From assembly GCA_963706605.1 (NCBI GenBank), contig OY970165.1:1116001-1180000 (forward strand): a stretch of 64,000 nucleotides of DNA, read 5' to 3'. Both the position numbers and the translations under genes were made by a program. The notes below the pieces were generated by a model. That model was not told the DNA's origin and did no database searches. It saw nothing but the letters and a program-made list of their open reading frames with translations. Numbering within the stretch: position 1 is the first letter of the stretch; the number at the start of each line of letters is the position of its first letter. The DNA is from VRUE01 sp963706605 (GTDB lineage Bacteria > Actinomycetota > Thermoleophilia > Solirubrobacterales > 70-9). Below are positions 1 to 8,497 of this stretch, in pieces.

Positions 1-429
1 ATGTCCGCGGCGTTGCGGCCTGGTGTCGGCGACGACCATCGCCGCAGCACCCACCAGCAGCCCGATCGCGGTTGCGCGTGGGCCCCCGAGCCGCTCCTCG
101 ATCGGCCGCTCGAGCGTGTACCCGACCACCGCCGCGGGCAGGAAGGAGAGGCCGAGGATGACGGCCCGCCGTCCGTCGAAGGAGCGAAGCTCCTCGGCGA
201 TCTCCTGCCGCTGGCCGATCAGCAGCGCCGCCGCAGCGCTGCCGTGCAGCGCAACCTCGAAGCTCTTGCGGATCTCAGGATCGATTCGCTGCCAGTTCCA
301 ACCAGCAAGCCAGGGGACGAGGACGATATGGGCCGAAGAAGAGACGGGCAGCAGCTCCGCGGGCCCCTGGACGATCCCCAGCGCGATGGCGCGGGCGGCT
401 GGGATCCTGCCGTCTGCCGCTTTTCTCAA
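1..429 (-). CDS. uppP: Undecaprenyl-diphosphatase UppP/BacA family, 3' end outside window
   Basis: Recycles the lipid carrier by hydrolysing undecaprenyl diphosphate to the monophosphate in the cytoplasmic membrane, which serves both peptidoglycan and the polysaccharide locus next door. The visible 143 residues begin with a short hydrophilic lead and then the family signature GIVQGPAELLPVSSSAH, the acidic-residue and PVSSSAH motif of the active site, followed by membrane segments. The start is a TTG whose last two bases overlap the stop of the DedA gene upstream (TTGA), so the two are translationally coupled. The C-terminal half, with the second catalytic motif, lies beyond the window edge. 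Family assignment is firm; the proline in place of the usual residue after GIVQG is a minor oddity. Confidence 0.85.
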   Translation of the reverse strand, partial: MRKAADGRIPAARAIALGIVQGPAELLPVSSSAHIVLVPWLAGWNWQRIDPEIRKSFEVALHGSAAAALLIGQRQEIAEELRSFDGRRAVILGLSFLPAAVVGYTLERPIEERLGGPRATAIGLLVGAAAMVVADTRPQRRGH

Positions 430-1106
430 GCGCCTCCGACCGACCGAGCCGGCTCGCCGGGGGACTCGTTCTCCGCGTCCGGCCCGCCACCTCGCCGCCG
501 TTTGACGATTGCGTAGACGACCAGCCCGATGATCGCCGCGACCACCAGGTAGTCGAGCACCTGGAGGTGGTGGCGCCACTGCTCCCAGTTGTCGCCGACC
601 GCTCGCCCAATCAGGCCGAAGCCGAGAACCCACGGCAGCGAGCCGAGCGCCGTCAACCAGGTGAAGCGCCAGAACGGCATCTTGGCAAGGCCGGCCGGCA
701 GCGAGATGAAGGCACGCACCAGGGGCAGGAGACGGGCGAGGAAGACCGTGGCGTCTCCGTGTTTTTTGAACCACCCGTCGACCCAGGCCAACCGCGAGGG
801 GCTGAGGTGGATCAGCCGGTTTTTCTCCAACAGGTCCACCCGGCCGTAGTAGCCGATCGCGTAGGTCAGCCAGGAGCCGACCATGTTTCCCGCCAATCCC
901 GCCAGGGTTATCCCAATCAGCGTCTGATCGCCGCTGGATACGTTGAAGCCGGCGAACAGCATCACCGCCTCGCTGGGAATCGGAATGCAGGCGCTGCCGG
1001 CTGCCATCAGCAGGAACACGCCGGCGAGCCCGGTGTCGTCGATCACGTTGACGCAGAAGTCGACGATCGGGCCGGTGAGATCTGCAAAGAGAAATGGGTG
1101 CAGCAT
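426..1106 (-). CDS. DedA family membrane protein
   Basis: A 226-residue integral membrane protein of the DedA/SNARE-associated (VTT) family, whose members are thought to flip polyprenyl phosphates or phospholipids across the membrane. Seen directly: several hydrophobic segments, the conserved stretch FLARLLPLVRAFISLPAG (about residues 110-127), and a basic C-terminal tail. ATG at 1106 was chosen because the frame further upstream runs into the promoter region of the divergent epimerase gene and has no family-like sequence. It overlaps uppP by four bases. Co-transcription of a DedA protein with UppP fits a joint role in undecaprenyl-phosphate recycling, which is inference from context. Confidence 0.85.
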   Translation of the reverse strand: MLHPFLFADLTGPIVDFCVNVIDDTGLAGVFLLMAAGSACIPIPSEAVMLFAGFNVSSGDQTLIGITLAGLAGNMVGSWLTYAIGYYGRVDLLEKNRLIHLSPSRLAWVDGWFKKHGDATVFLARLLPLVRAFISLPAGLAKMPFWRFTWLTALGSLPWVLGFGLIGRAVGDNWEQWRHHLQVLDYLVVAAIIGLVVYAIVKRRRGGGPDAENESPGEPARSVGGA

Positions 1107-1157
1107 CAAGAGAATCCGTGATCCTAGAGCCTCACGCTCTAAACTCGCGGAGTCGCC

Positions 1158-3035
1158 ATGCACCGGTTGAACCATCCCGTCTACCGCAATCGGGTCCTCC
1201 AGGTGGCGGCCGACGCGATCCTCGTCGCGCTCGCCTTCTACCTGGCGTTCCGTCTGCGCTTCCTCGATAGGACCGATCTGCCGCACCGCTACTGGGTGCT
1301 GTTCGCACAATCGGTGGGCTTCGTCGTCATCGTCAAGGTGGCTGTCTTCGCGGCCTTCGGCCTCTACCAGAAGTGGTGGCGCTACGTCAGCGGCCGCGAT
1401 TTCCTGACGATCGTCCGCGCCGTCGCGGTCGCCAGCGCGATCGTCGTCGTCCTCTTCACCGTCCTCAAGCCCTTCGCCCACGACCTGCCGCGCTCGGTCG
1501 CGGTGATGGACTTCATCCTCACCCTGCTGTTGATCGCCGGCGCCCGCCTCGCGGTGCGGCTGATCGTCGAGCGGCCCTCACACGGTCACCGCCTGCCGAA
1601 GCACGAGGTGCTGGTGATCGGCGCCGGGTCCGGCGGCCAGATGGTGGTCCGCGAGACCCAGCTCAACCCCAACCTAGGCGCCACCGCGATCGGCTTCATC
1701 GACGACGATGCCCGCAAGCAGGGGATGCGGATGCTGGGCCTCAAGGTGCTGGGCACGACGGCGCAGATCGAGACGATCCTCGACGACACCGAGCCCGACG
1801 AGGTGGTGATCGCGATCCCCTCCGCGCCGGGGACGCTGCGCGCCAAGGTCGTCGCCGCCTGCCGCGAGCGCGAGATCCGCGTCCGCACCCTGCCGACCGT
1901 CTTCGAGCTCTTGCGCGGCGGCGTCCAGCTCAACAAGCAGCTGCGCGAGGTGCAGGTCGAGGACGTTCTGGGTCGCGACCCGATCATCGTCGAGCTGGAC
2001 CGCGTTGGCGCCTATCTGCGCGACCGCATCGTCCTCGTCACCGGCGCCGGTGGCTCGATCGGCTCCGAGCTCTGCCGCCAGATCGCCCAGGTCGGGCCGC
2101 GGCTGCTGGTCATGCTCGACCACGCAGAGGACAACCTCTTCGAGATCGAGCGCGAGATGGTCGAGGAGCGCCACTTCAGCAACGTCGAGGCGGTGCTCGC
2201 CGATTGCAAGGAGCCGCACCGGATGCTGGAGACGATGCAGCGCTTCAAACCGGGCGTCGTCTTCCACGCCGCCGCCTACAAGCACGTGCCGCTGATGGAG
2301 GCCAACCCACTGGAGGCGGTGCGAAACAACGCGATCGCGACCCGGATCACCGCCGAGACGGCCGCCGCCTCCGAGGTCGAGCGCTTCGTCCTGATCTCGA
2401 CCGACAAGGCGGTCAACCCGCAGACCGTAATGGGCGCTTCGAAGGCGATGGCCGAGTGGATCGTCGAGGCGGCCGGCCACCGCCACCCCGGCACCCGCTT
2501 CACCAGCGTCCGTTTCGGCAACGTGCTCGCCTCCTCGGGCAGCGTCGTGCCGATCTTCCGCGGCCAGATCGAGCGCGGCGGACCGGTCACCGTCACCCAT
2601 CCGGAGATGTCGCGCTACTTCATGACGATCCCCGAGGCGGTGCAGCTGGTGATCCGGGCCGCCGACATCGGCGCCGGCAAAGGTGAGGTCTTCGTCCTCG
2701 ACATGGGCGAGCCGGTGAAGATCGTCGACCTGGCGAACAACATGATTCGCCTCGCGGGCTACGAGCCCGGAGCCGAGATCGCGATCGAGTTCACCAAGCC
2801 GCGACCCGGCGAGAAGCTGCACGAGGAGCTGTTCGGCAGCGACGAGGATCTGCAGCCGACCGCCGCGAAGCGGATCCACCGCGCGGTCCGGATCGCGGCG
2901 CTCGACCCCGACTGGGTCGAGGCAACGCTGAACTCGCTCGACCATCTGGTGATGGCCGGCGACGAGGCGAATCTTGCCGAGCGGGTTGTCGAGCTGATCA
3001 CCGCGCAGGGTGGGGACGCGGCGGCAGTCGGCTGA
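1158..3035 (+). CDS. Membrane-bound nucleotide-sugar epimerase/dehydratase, CapD/FlaA1 family
   Basis: Polysaccharide biosynthesis protein of the long CapD/WbpM type: 4 N-terminal membrane helices (residues about 15-135), a CoA-binding-like Rossmann domain with GAGSGGQ (155-161), and a catalytic SDR domain with TGAGGSIGSE (295-304), STDKAVNP (414-421) and MGASK (425-429). Members dehydrate or epimerise UDP-N-acetylhexosamines to give the first sugar of a surface glycan. The usual catalytic Tyr of SDRs is Met in this subfamily, as here. Length (625 aa) is normal. A TAAACT hexamer 12 nt upstream of the ATG could be the -10 box. First gene of the polysaccharide locus, divergent from dedA-uppP. 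The exact sugar substrate cannot be told from sequence. Confidence 0.88.
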   Translation: MHRLNHPVYRNRVLQVAADAILVALAFYLAFRLRFLDRTDLPHRYWVLFAQSVGFVVIVKVAVFAAFGLYQKWWRYVSGRDFLTIVRAVAVASAIVVVLFTVLKPFAHDLPRSVAVMDFILTLLLIAGARLAVRLIVERPSHGHRLPKHEVLVIGAGSGGQMVVRETQLNPNLGATAIGFIDDDARKQGMRMLGLKVLGTTAQIETILDDTEPDEVVIAIPSAPGTLRAKVVAACREREIRVRTLPTVFELLRGGVQLNKQLREVQVEDVLGRDPIIVELDRVGAYLRDRIVLVTGAGGSIGSELCRQIAQVGPRLLVMLDHAEDNLFEIEREMVEERHFSNVEAVLADCKEPHRMLETMQRFKPGVVFHAAAYKHVPLMEANPLEAVRNNAIATRITAETAAASEVERFVLISTDKAVNPQTVMGASKAMAEWIVEAAGHRHPGTRFTSVRFGNVLASSGSVVPIFRGQIERGGPVTVTHPEMSRYFMTIPEAVQLVIRAADIGAGKGEVFVLDMGEPVKIVDLANNMIRLAGYEPGAEIAIEFTKPRPGEKLHEELFGSDEDLQPTAAKRIHRAVRIAALDPDWVEATLNSLDHLVMAGDEANLAERVVELITAQGGDAAAVG

Positions 3036-3088
3036 GAGGCCGCCGCTCCCCGCCAGCCTCTAACGGATAGCCTCTCGCAGCCAATCCC

Positions 3089-3874
3089 TTGGAGCTGATC
3101 AAGGAAATCGGGGCTTTTGCGGGTCTGGTCGCCTTCCTCGGCCTCGCCCTGCTTGCGCTGCTCTCGTTTACCCAGGGCCGCGACATTCGTCGCCTGCGCG
3201 AGTGGGCGGGGTCGGCGCCGGAGCGCGACTCCGAGCGCAAGGAGACGACGTCAGCTGCCGCCTCCGCACGGGCGGAGGAGATGCGCAGGCTGGAAGAGGC
3301 CAGGGACGCCGAGCGCCAAGCAGCGGATCTGCGTGAACACCGCCGCGAGCGACGCGACGCGGGGCTGCCCGAACTGACTCGGTCCGAGCGCCTGCGCGAG
3401 CGCTTCTCCGGCAGCGGCGGCGGGTTTCGCGACCGACTCGGCGATCCGCGCTACCTGGTTGGGCTCTTCGTCATCGTCTTGGTGCTGGGCGGCGGCGTCG
3501 CATACGCGGTGCTGCACGGCTCGGAAGACGGAAGCGGCGCCGGCAAGGACGGCAAGCAGTCTGCTGCCGCCCTCAAGCCCAGCGAAATCGAGGTGACGGT
3601 CCTCAACGGCACCGCCGTGGATGGATTGGCGGGGACCTACGGGGACATGGTGGAGCGCAAGGGGTTCAAGCTCGGCGCGGTCACCAACAGCCGTTCGAGC
3701 TTCACCGAAAGCATCGTCATGTTCAAGCAGGGCGATGGCCGCGAGGCGCACCGGGTGGCGACGGCACTGGAAATCTCACGGGTGCAACCGATGACCGCGG
3801 AGATCGCCTCGCTCTCGGCCGGGGCCCCTGTCGCGGTTGTGATCGGTGACGACAATGCGCCGACGGCGGGTTAG
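3089..3874 (+). CDS. Membrane protein with LytR C-terminal (LytR_C) domain
   Basis: 261 residues: an N-terminal membrane helix (about 7-28), a long charged, probably helical region rich in Glu/Arg (40-120), a second membrane helix (about 129-148, LFVIVLVLGGGVAYAVL), a Ser/Gly linker and a LytR_C domain starting IEVTVLNGT (about 167 onward). LytR_C domains accompany LytR-CpsA-Psr proteins that attach glycans to the cell wall, but no LCP catalytic domain is present here. The start is taken as TTG at 3089; no ATG or GTG gives the N-terminal helix. It overlaps the next gene by 20 bases. Probable envelope role with the polysaccharide operon; exact function unknown. Confidence 0.7.
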   Translation: MELIKEIGAFAGLVAFLGLALLALLSFTQGRDIRRLREWAGSAPERDSERKETTSAAASARAEEMRRLEEARDAERQAADLREHRRERRDAGLPELTRSERLRERFSGSGGGFRDRLGDPRYLVGLFVIVLVLGGGVAYAVLHGSEDGSGAGKDGKQSAAALKPSEIEVTVLNGTAVDGLAGTYGDMVERKGFKLGAVTNSRSSFTESIVMFKQGDGREAHRVATALEISRVQPMTAEIASLSAGAPVAVVIGDDNAPTAG

Positions 3875-4328
3875 CTTCGCCGCAGTCGTCTTCGCTCTGC
3901 TCGTCATCGCCACGATCGCGGCCTTCGCCTGGTCGCAGCGGCTGAAGCGGGACCCACTGGTCCTCGACCGGGTCACCTTCGGGACGCCGGCCAGCCGTGG
4001 CTTTACCCCGAACCGCGACTGCCGCTTCGACCGAATCCGAATCCGTTTCCGGGTGACTCGCTCCGACCAGGCCGACGTGCAGGTGGTGAAGCCGGGGGGG
4101 AGGCTCGTCGTGACCCTGGCCCGCGACGTCTACCTGAAGCGCTACCGCTTCTTCACCTTCTACTGGGATGGCCGCACCCGCAATGACGGCATCGCCCCGC
4201 CGGGCCGCTACAAGCTGCGCGTCAAACTCCTCGGCCAGGATCGCGTCCTGGTTCCGGGCGGGGTGATGCGTCTGCACCGGGCGGCGGGGAACCCCGCGCC
4301 GGGCTGCGCCAAGGGGCGAGCGGGTTGA
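3855..4328 (+). CDS. Secreted/membrane-anchored protein with FlgD-like Ig fold
   Basis: 157 residues beginning with an Arg-rich N terminus and one membrane helix (signal anchor), followed by a beta-rich domain with GGRLVVTLARD and WDGRTRNDGIAPPGRY, the latter typical of FlgD-Ig-like domains (WDGRD..G..vpdG.Y). No catalytic residues are visible. It starts inside the end of the LytR_C gene (20-bp overlap; a GTG 9 bases earlier is an alternative) and its stop overlaps the TTG of the polymerase gene, so it is part of the same transcription unit. Likely an extracytoplasmic structural or adaptor domain; the role in polysaccharide export is only inferred. Confidence 0.65.
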   Translation: MRRRRVSFAAVVFALLVIATIAAFAWSQRLKRDPLVLDRVTFGTPASRGFTPNRDCRFDRIRIRFRVTRSDQADVQVVKPGGRLVVTLARDVYLKRYRFFTFYWDGRTRNDGIAPPGRYKLRVKLLGQDRVLVPGGVMRLHRAAGNPAPGCAKGRAG

Positions 4329-5956
4329 GCGACATCCTCGCCGCGGTTGGCGTGCTGGTTGCGGCGGGATTGGGTGCCGCGGCGATCTTGCTGTCCCCGG
4401 GCCGGCTGCGCTCTGCGGCGATGCTGCTCGCACTCGTCCTCTTCCCGCTCCTCATCCTCGGCGATCAGTGGCACTCCCCCCAGATCGTCGACCTGCGCGA
4501 TGACTCGGTGCGGCTTGTCGGTCTTGGCGTCGCAGCTCTCTTGGTAACCGCAGCCCTCACTGTGACCTTCCGCCGCTGGCCGCTCGCTCTCCCGCTGGCG
4601 GTCGTCTTCGCCCTTCCCTTCCGCGTGCCGCTGCACGCCGGCGGCGATACCGCGAATTTGCTCGTCCCCCTATACCTGGTGATCGCGGGGGGAGTCCTTG
4701 CCGCGGCGCGGGGTGAGTGGCAGCAGGGCGGCGGGGTCCCCCTCCGGAAACCCGCATTGGGGCGGCCTCTTGGGTTCTTGCCGGGAAGGGCTCCAAAGTT
4801 TCCTGCGGGGGACCCCGCCGCCCTGCTGCCTTGGGTCCTGGCCGGAGTCGTCGTTCTCTACGCATTGCAGACGCTCTACTCGCCGGATTTCTCGAAAAGC
4901 CTTCAGAACGTGTGCTTCTTCTTCGTGCCGTTCTCGTTGGTCTATGCGTTGCTGCGCGATGTCAGGTGGGATCGGAAGCTTCTCGTCCTTGTGCTGTGGG
5001 TAGTGGCGGTGGAGGCGGTGGCGTTCGTGATCGTCGGCTCGGTCGAGCACTTCAGCCGCAGCCTGTTCTGGAACGACCAGGTGATCCGCTCGAACGAATT
5101 CCACACCTATTTCCGAGTCAACTCGATCTTCTGGGACCCGAACATCTACGGGCGCTACCTGGCACTCGTGATCGTGGTGGCGATGTCGGCATTGCTTTGG
5201 GCCAAGGAGCGCAGAACCCTGGCGTTGCTGTCGGCCTTGGTGGCTGTTCTCTGGCTAGGACTCCTGCCGACCTTTTCCCAGTCGAGCTTTGCTGCCCTCC
5301 TCGCCGGCCTCGCTGTTCTGGCAGCTCTGCGCTGGAGCTGGCGCTGGGCGCTGGGCGCCGCGAGCGCATTCGCCCTGCTGGCGATCCTCGTCGTCATCTT
5401 CGCCGGCGGCACCTCGAAGCTAAGCCTCGACCGTTGCAACAACGACACGGGGGGTCGCTGCAATCTGGTCTCGGGAGGCGCCAAGCTGTTCGAGCAGAGG
5501 CCCCTCTGGGGCTATGGCGCCGGCTCGTTCCCCCGCGCCTATCGCGAACACGCGGCCACCAAGAAGGTCCCCGTCTCCGTCTCCCACACCGAGCCTGTAA
5601 CCGTCGCAGCCGAGCAGGGCCTGATCGGCCTGGCGACCTACGCAGCGCTCTTGGCGGTAGCGCTCTGGACGATGGCGACCGGCCTGGTCGCTGGGCAAGA
5701 AGGTCGGGGTGCCCCCCGCAGGAAACTTTGGAGCCCTTCCCGGTATGAGCCCGAAAGGCCGCCTCAATGCGGGTTTCCGGAGGGGGACGCCCCGACCTTC
5801 TTGCGGGTCGCCCGAGTAGCCGTCCTCGCCACCTTCGTAGCGCTGCTGGTCCACACGATGGCCTACGCCGGCTTCTACGAGGACCCGATCACCTGGGTCC
5901 TGCTCGCGGTCGGCGCCTCGCTGGCGACCGCCGCCGCGGTCCGCGACGCGGCGTAG
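4325..5956 (+). CDS. O-antigen ligase/polymerase-like membrane protein (Wzy/WaaL family) carrying two in-frame palindromic insertions
   Basis: 543 residues with about 10-12 hydrophobic segments and an O-antigen ligase-type central region (FHTYFRVNSIFWDPNIYGR, then a long extracytoplasmic loop with KLFEQRPLWGYGAGSFPRAY, the conserved GxGxGSF motif of Wzy_C proteins). It is expected to polymerise or ligate lipid-linked glycan units on the outer face of the membrane. TTG start overlaps the preceding stop (TTGA). Oddity: two roughly 37-residue low-complexity Pro/Arg/Gly inserts (about residues 132-168 and 457-493) are encoded by the palindromic elements at 4719-4830 and 5695-5804, both falling in loops between membrane helices and both keeping the frame open. 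Function call is solid to family level. Confidence 0.82.
   Translation: MSDILAAVGVLVAAGLGAAAILLSPGRLRSAAMLLALVLFPLLILGDQWHSPQIVDLRDDSVRLVGLGVAALLVTAALTVTFRRWPLALPLAVVFALPFRVPLHAGGDTANLLVPLYLVIAGGVLAAARGEWQQGGGVPLRKPALGRPLGFLPGRAPKFPAGDPAALLPWVLAGVVVLYALQTLYSPDFSKSLQNVCFFFVPFSLVYALLRDVRWDRKLLVLVLWVVAVEAVAFVIVGSVEHFSRSLFWNDQVIRSNEFHTYFRVNSIFWDPNIYGRYLALVIVVAMSALLWAKERRTLALLSALVAVLWLGLLPTFSQSSFAALLAGLAVLAALRWSWRWALGAASAFALLAILVVIFAGGTSKLSLDRCNNDTGGRCNLVSGGAKLFEQRPLWGYGAGSFPRAYREHAATKKVPVSVSHTEPVTVAAEQGLIGLATYAALLAVALWTMATGLVAGQEGRGAPRRKLWSPSRYEPERPPQCGFPEGDAPTFLRVARVAVLATFVALLVHTMAYAGFYEDPITWVLLAVGASLATAAAVRDAA
4719..4830. repeat. Palindromic element, family A copy 1, inside the polymerase gene
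   Basis: A 112-bp inverted-repeat element. Outer arms 4719-4742 and 4807-4830 are perfect 24-bp reverse complements (left arm starts GGCAGCAGGGCGGCGGGG); inner arms continue with GGAAAC/GTTTCC. The central about 70 bp is shared, in opposite orientation, with the copy at 5695-5804. It is translated in frame as part of a loop of the surrounding membrane protein. Confidence 0.9.
5695..5804. repeat. Palindromic element, family A copy 2, inside the polymerase gene (inverted relative to copy 1)
   Basis: A 110-bp element whose core reads as the reverse complement of copy 1 with about eight differences. Its outermost arms, 5695-5709 (GCAAGAAGGTCGGGG) and 5790-5804, are perfect 15-bp complements but have no similarity to the arms of copy 1. 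Read in the host frame it encodes a different peptide from copy 1 because the orientation is opposite. Confidence 0.88.
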
Positions 5957-5965
5957 GCTCGCGCC

Positions 5966-7507
5966 GTGTCGGGCTACCTCCGCCGCCTCGCGACGACCGG
6001 CGCCGCCTACACGGCGGCCAGCGTCCTCTCGAAGCTGATCGCGGTCGCGCTGCTGCCGCTCTACACGCGCTACCTGACCCTCAGCGACTACGGCGCCGCC
6101 GAGGTGATGTTCGCCGCGGTCGTCTTGGCCAGCATCGTCGTCCGCTTCGGCATGATCGAGGCGCTGCTGCGCTTCTACTACAAGGACGACGAGGACCCGG
6201 CGCGCGTCGTCTCCTCCTCCTTCGCGGCGCTGTTCTGGCTCTCCACCGCGGCGGTCTTGATCGCGCTGCCGTTTGCGGGGCCGATCTCCGAAGCGCTGCT
6301 CGACCACTCGGCGCCCGACCTCGCGCGGATCTCGATCGGCGGCCTCTGGGTGCTGACCATGTTCGAGTACCTGCTGACCCTGTTCAGGCTCGAGGAGCGG
6401 GCGCGCGCCTTCTTCACGACGACGATCCTCAACGTGCTGGTGACGATCGGCCTGACCGTGATCCTCGTCGTCGGGCAGGGTGAGGGCGCCCGCGGTCTGC
6501 TGCTCGGCAGCTACGCCAGCGGCGCAGCCTTCGTACTGGGGCTGATCTTCGTCCACCGCCGACGGCTCTCACTCCTGTTCGACGCGGCGCTGCTGCGGCG
6601 GATGACCCGCTTCGGCCTGCCGACGATGCCGGCCGAGCTCTCGCTCTACCTGCTCAACTTCATCGACCGGATCGTCATCGTCCGCACGGTCGGGCTCGCC
6701 GAGGCCGGCCTCTACTCGCTCGCGGTCAAGTTCGCGCAGGGGGTCAACGTGCTGGTCCGCGGCTTCCAGCTCGCCTGGCCGCCGCTCGCTTACTCGATCC
6801 GCAACGACGACGAGGCGCGTCGCGCCTACGCGGCGGTCGTCACCTGGTTCGTCGCCGGTTGTGCCTTCGTCGTCGCCGGCATGTGGCTTTTCTCACGCTG
6901 GATCGTGCGGGCGCTCGCCGCGCCGCAGTTCTTCGACTCCTACGAAGCGATCGGCTTGGTCGCCACCGGGGTCACCCTCTACGCCCTCTACATGGTGCTG
7001 GTCGTGATCCTCGGCAGGACCGGCCGAACCGAGTTCAACTTCCCGGCGACGATCGGCGCCGTGGTCGTCAACCTGGCGCTCAACCTGGCGCTTGTGCCGT
7101 CGATGGGCATCGTCGGCGCCGGCCTCGCCCTGGTCGCCTCCTACGTCGTCGTGGTGGCGTTGATGTACGTGTTCACCCAACGCCTCTTCCCGGTTCCCTA
7201 CCAATGGGGACGCCTCGTCCGGGTCCTGCTCGTCTCCGCCACCCTGGTCGCGCTCGGTGAGTTGCTGCTGCCGGCAGAGGGCTTCCTCGGCCTGGCCGCC
7301 AGGGCGGTGCTCTGGCTTGCCTATCCTCTGATCCTCCTTCTCAGCGGCTTTTTCACCGAGGAGGAGCGTGGCTGGCTCGCCCGCCTCCGCCACCCCGGCG
7401 AGCTGCTCTCCAGCCTGCGCACCCTCAGTGCCGAGCCCGCCGCGGTGGACGGCCGCGTCCCGGAGGTCTACGAGGCAGAGCGCATCAACGAGGACTCCCG
7501 CTTGTAG
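5966..7507 (+). CDS. Polysaccharide flippase, Wzx/MATE-like (MVF/RfbX clan)
   Basis: 513 residues with 12-14 predicted membrane helices and the N-terminal pattern of polysaccharide exporters (TGAAYTAASVLSKLIAVALL, then LYTRYLTLSDYGAAEV, close to the conserved LTRxLgpedYG). These proteins flip undecaprenyl-linked repeat units across the membrane before polymerisation. GTG start at 5966 lies 6 nt after TAGGCT, a possible leaderless -10 box, 10 bp after the polymerase stop. It is the expected partner of the Wzy-like gene upstream. The C terminus ends with a hydrophilic tail. The gene stops 11 bp before a strong hairpin. Confidence 0.87.
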   Translation: MSGYLRRLATTGAAYTAASVLSKLIAVALLPLYTRYLTLSDYGAAEVMFAAVVLASIVVRFGMIEALLRFYYKDDEDPARVVSSSFAALFWLSTAAVLIALPFAGPISEALLDHSAPDLARISIGGLWVLTMFEYLLTLFRLEERARAFFTTTILNVLVTIGLTVILVVGQGEGARGLLLGSYASGAAFVLGLIFVHRRRLSLLFDAALLRRMTRFGLPTMPAELSLYLLNFIDRIVIVRTVGLAEAGLYSLAVKFAQGVNVLVRGFQLAWPPLAYSIRNDDEARRAYAAVVTWFVAGCAFVVAGMWLFSRWIVRALAAPQFFDSYEAIGLVATGVTLYALYMVLVVILGRTGRTEFNFPATIGAVVVNLALNLALVPSMGIVGAGLALVASYVVVVALMYVFTQRLFPVPYQWGRLVRVLLVSATLVALGELLLPAEGFLGLAARAVLWLAYPLILLLSGFFTEEERGWLARLRHPGELLSSLRTLSAEPAAVDGRVPEVYEAERINEDSRL

Positions 7508-7518
7508 AGACGACCGCT

Positions 7519-7568
7519 GACGTGCCGGGAGTTAAGCCCCCATAAGGACTGCTAACTCCCGGCACGTC
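7519..7568. repeat. Hairpin of family C at a convergent gene junction (possible bidirectional terminator)
   Basis: Arms 7519-7534 (GACGTGCCGGGAGTTA) and 7553-7568 are perfect 16-bp complements around an 18-nt loop containing CCCATAAGG. A further 7-bp pair, CGACCGC/GCGGTCG, flanks it. It sits between the converging flippase and glycosyltransferase genes and includes the stop codon of the latter. A second hairpin with the same core (GTTA, CCATA, TAA) but different outer arms is at 11422-11465. Confidence 0.8.
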
Positions 7569-8484
7569 CCGCGCGGTCGCGAAGGCTTTCGCCGCGGTTG
7601 GGGAAGAGGGCTTGGCGGGCGTGGGCCCAGTAGACGCGGGCGGGCTGGTTGGGGAGGAAGACGGCGGCGACGGCCCGCACGGCGTAGGCCCAGGCGGTGA
7701 GGAGGCGGACCGCGAGGGCCGCGGGACGGGAGTGATGCACCCGCATGTAGAGGTCGCGGTTGCGGTGGAATTCGACGATGCGGGGCAGGCCGGCGGCGAG
7801 ATCGGTGGAGAGCTGATCGTGGTGGACCGCCTCGGCGGTCGGGACGAAGAGGGTGCGCCAGCCCGCCCCCCCGAGCCGCTTGCAGAAGTCGCACTCGTCG
7901 TAGTAGACGAAGAAGGCCGGGTCGAGGTAGCCGATCTCGGCAGCCGCCTCGCGCCGCACCATCAAGGCGCTCGACTGCGCCCAATCGACCGCCCGGACCT
8001 GCTCACCCACGCTCTGCACGGTGAAGCGACGGTGCAGGAAGACCGCGCCGGCCAGCGCCGTGCCGACCCCGGGAAAACGCCAGGCGCAGGGGACGGGATC
8101 GCCGCCGGAGTCGAGCAGCTGCGCCCCTGCCGCGCCGGCTCGCGGATCGGCGTCGAGCGCCGCCAGCAACGCCTCGGCAGCGCCCGGCCGCAGCTCGGAA
8201 TCCTCGTTGAGCAGCAGGCAGAAACGGCCCTTCGCCTCCTTCAGCAGGGTCGAGTCGTTCTCGGCCTTGCCGGTCCGCTGTTCCAGGGCGATCAGTCTGA
8301 TGTCCCCACTCCGCGCCCGTACCGCCTCGGCCGAGCCGTCCGCGGAGGCGTTGTCGAGGACGAGGATCTCGTGCTCGACCCCGGCCGGATGGGTGCGCTC
8401 GATCGCCTCCAGGCAGACGAGCAGGTGCTCGCGGCCATTCGTGTTCACGATGCAGTAAGAGAGCGCGGGCGCCACGCAGGCCAC
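7552..8484 (-). CDS. Glycosyltransferase family 2, rhamnosyltransferase-like (WbbL type)
   Basis: 310 residues with a GT-A fold: SYCIVNTNGREHLLVCLEAI at the N terminus, ILVLDNASADGSAE (nucleotide-binding Asp), LLLNEDSELRPGA (the DxD-equivalent metal site, here NED) and a C-terminal acceptor region with DWAQSSALMVRREA and FFVYYDECDFCKRL, which is characteristic of WbbL-like rhamnosyltransferases. Expected to transfer a sugar to a lipid-linked glycan at the cytoplasmic face. It runs opposite to its neighbours and is divergent from the next glycosyltransferase with only 13 bp between start codons, so the promoters must overlap the genes or each other. Substrate not determinable. Confidence 0.85.
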   Translation of the reverse strand: MACVAPALSYCIVNTNGREHLLVCLEAIERTHPAGVEHEILVLDNASADGSAEAVRARSGDIRLIALEQRTGKAENDSTLLKEAKGRFCLLLNEDSELRPGAAEALLAALDADPRAGAAGAQLLDSGGDPVPCAWRFPGVGTALAGAVFLHRRFTVQSVGEQVRAVDWAQSSALMVRREAAAEIGYLDPAFFVYYDECDFCKRLGGAGWRTLFVPTAEAVHHDQLSTDLAAGLPRIVEFHRNRDLYMRVHHSRPAALAVRLLTAWAYAVRAVAAVFLPNQPARVYWAHARQALFPNRGESLRDRAGRAGS

Positions 8485-8497
8485 GATAATCGCGCCG

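Noticed and set aside
1674..2945. Long open frame on the minus strand antisense to the epimerase gene
   Set aside because: The plus strand encodes an intact, motif-complete protein; in DNA this GC-rich, antisense frames stay open by chance and this one has no recognisable motif or start signal.
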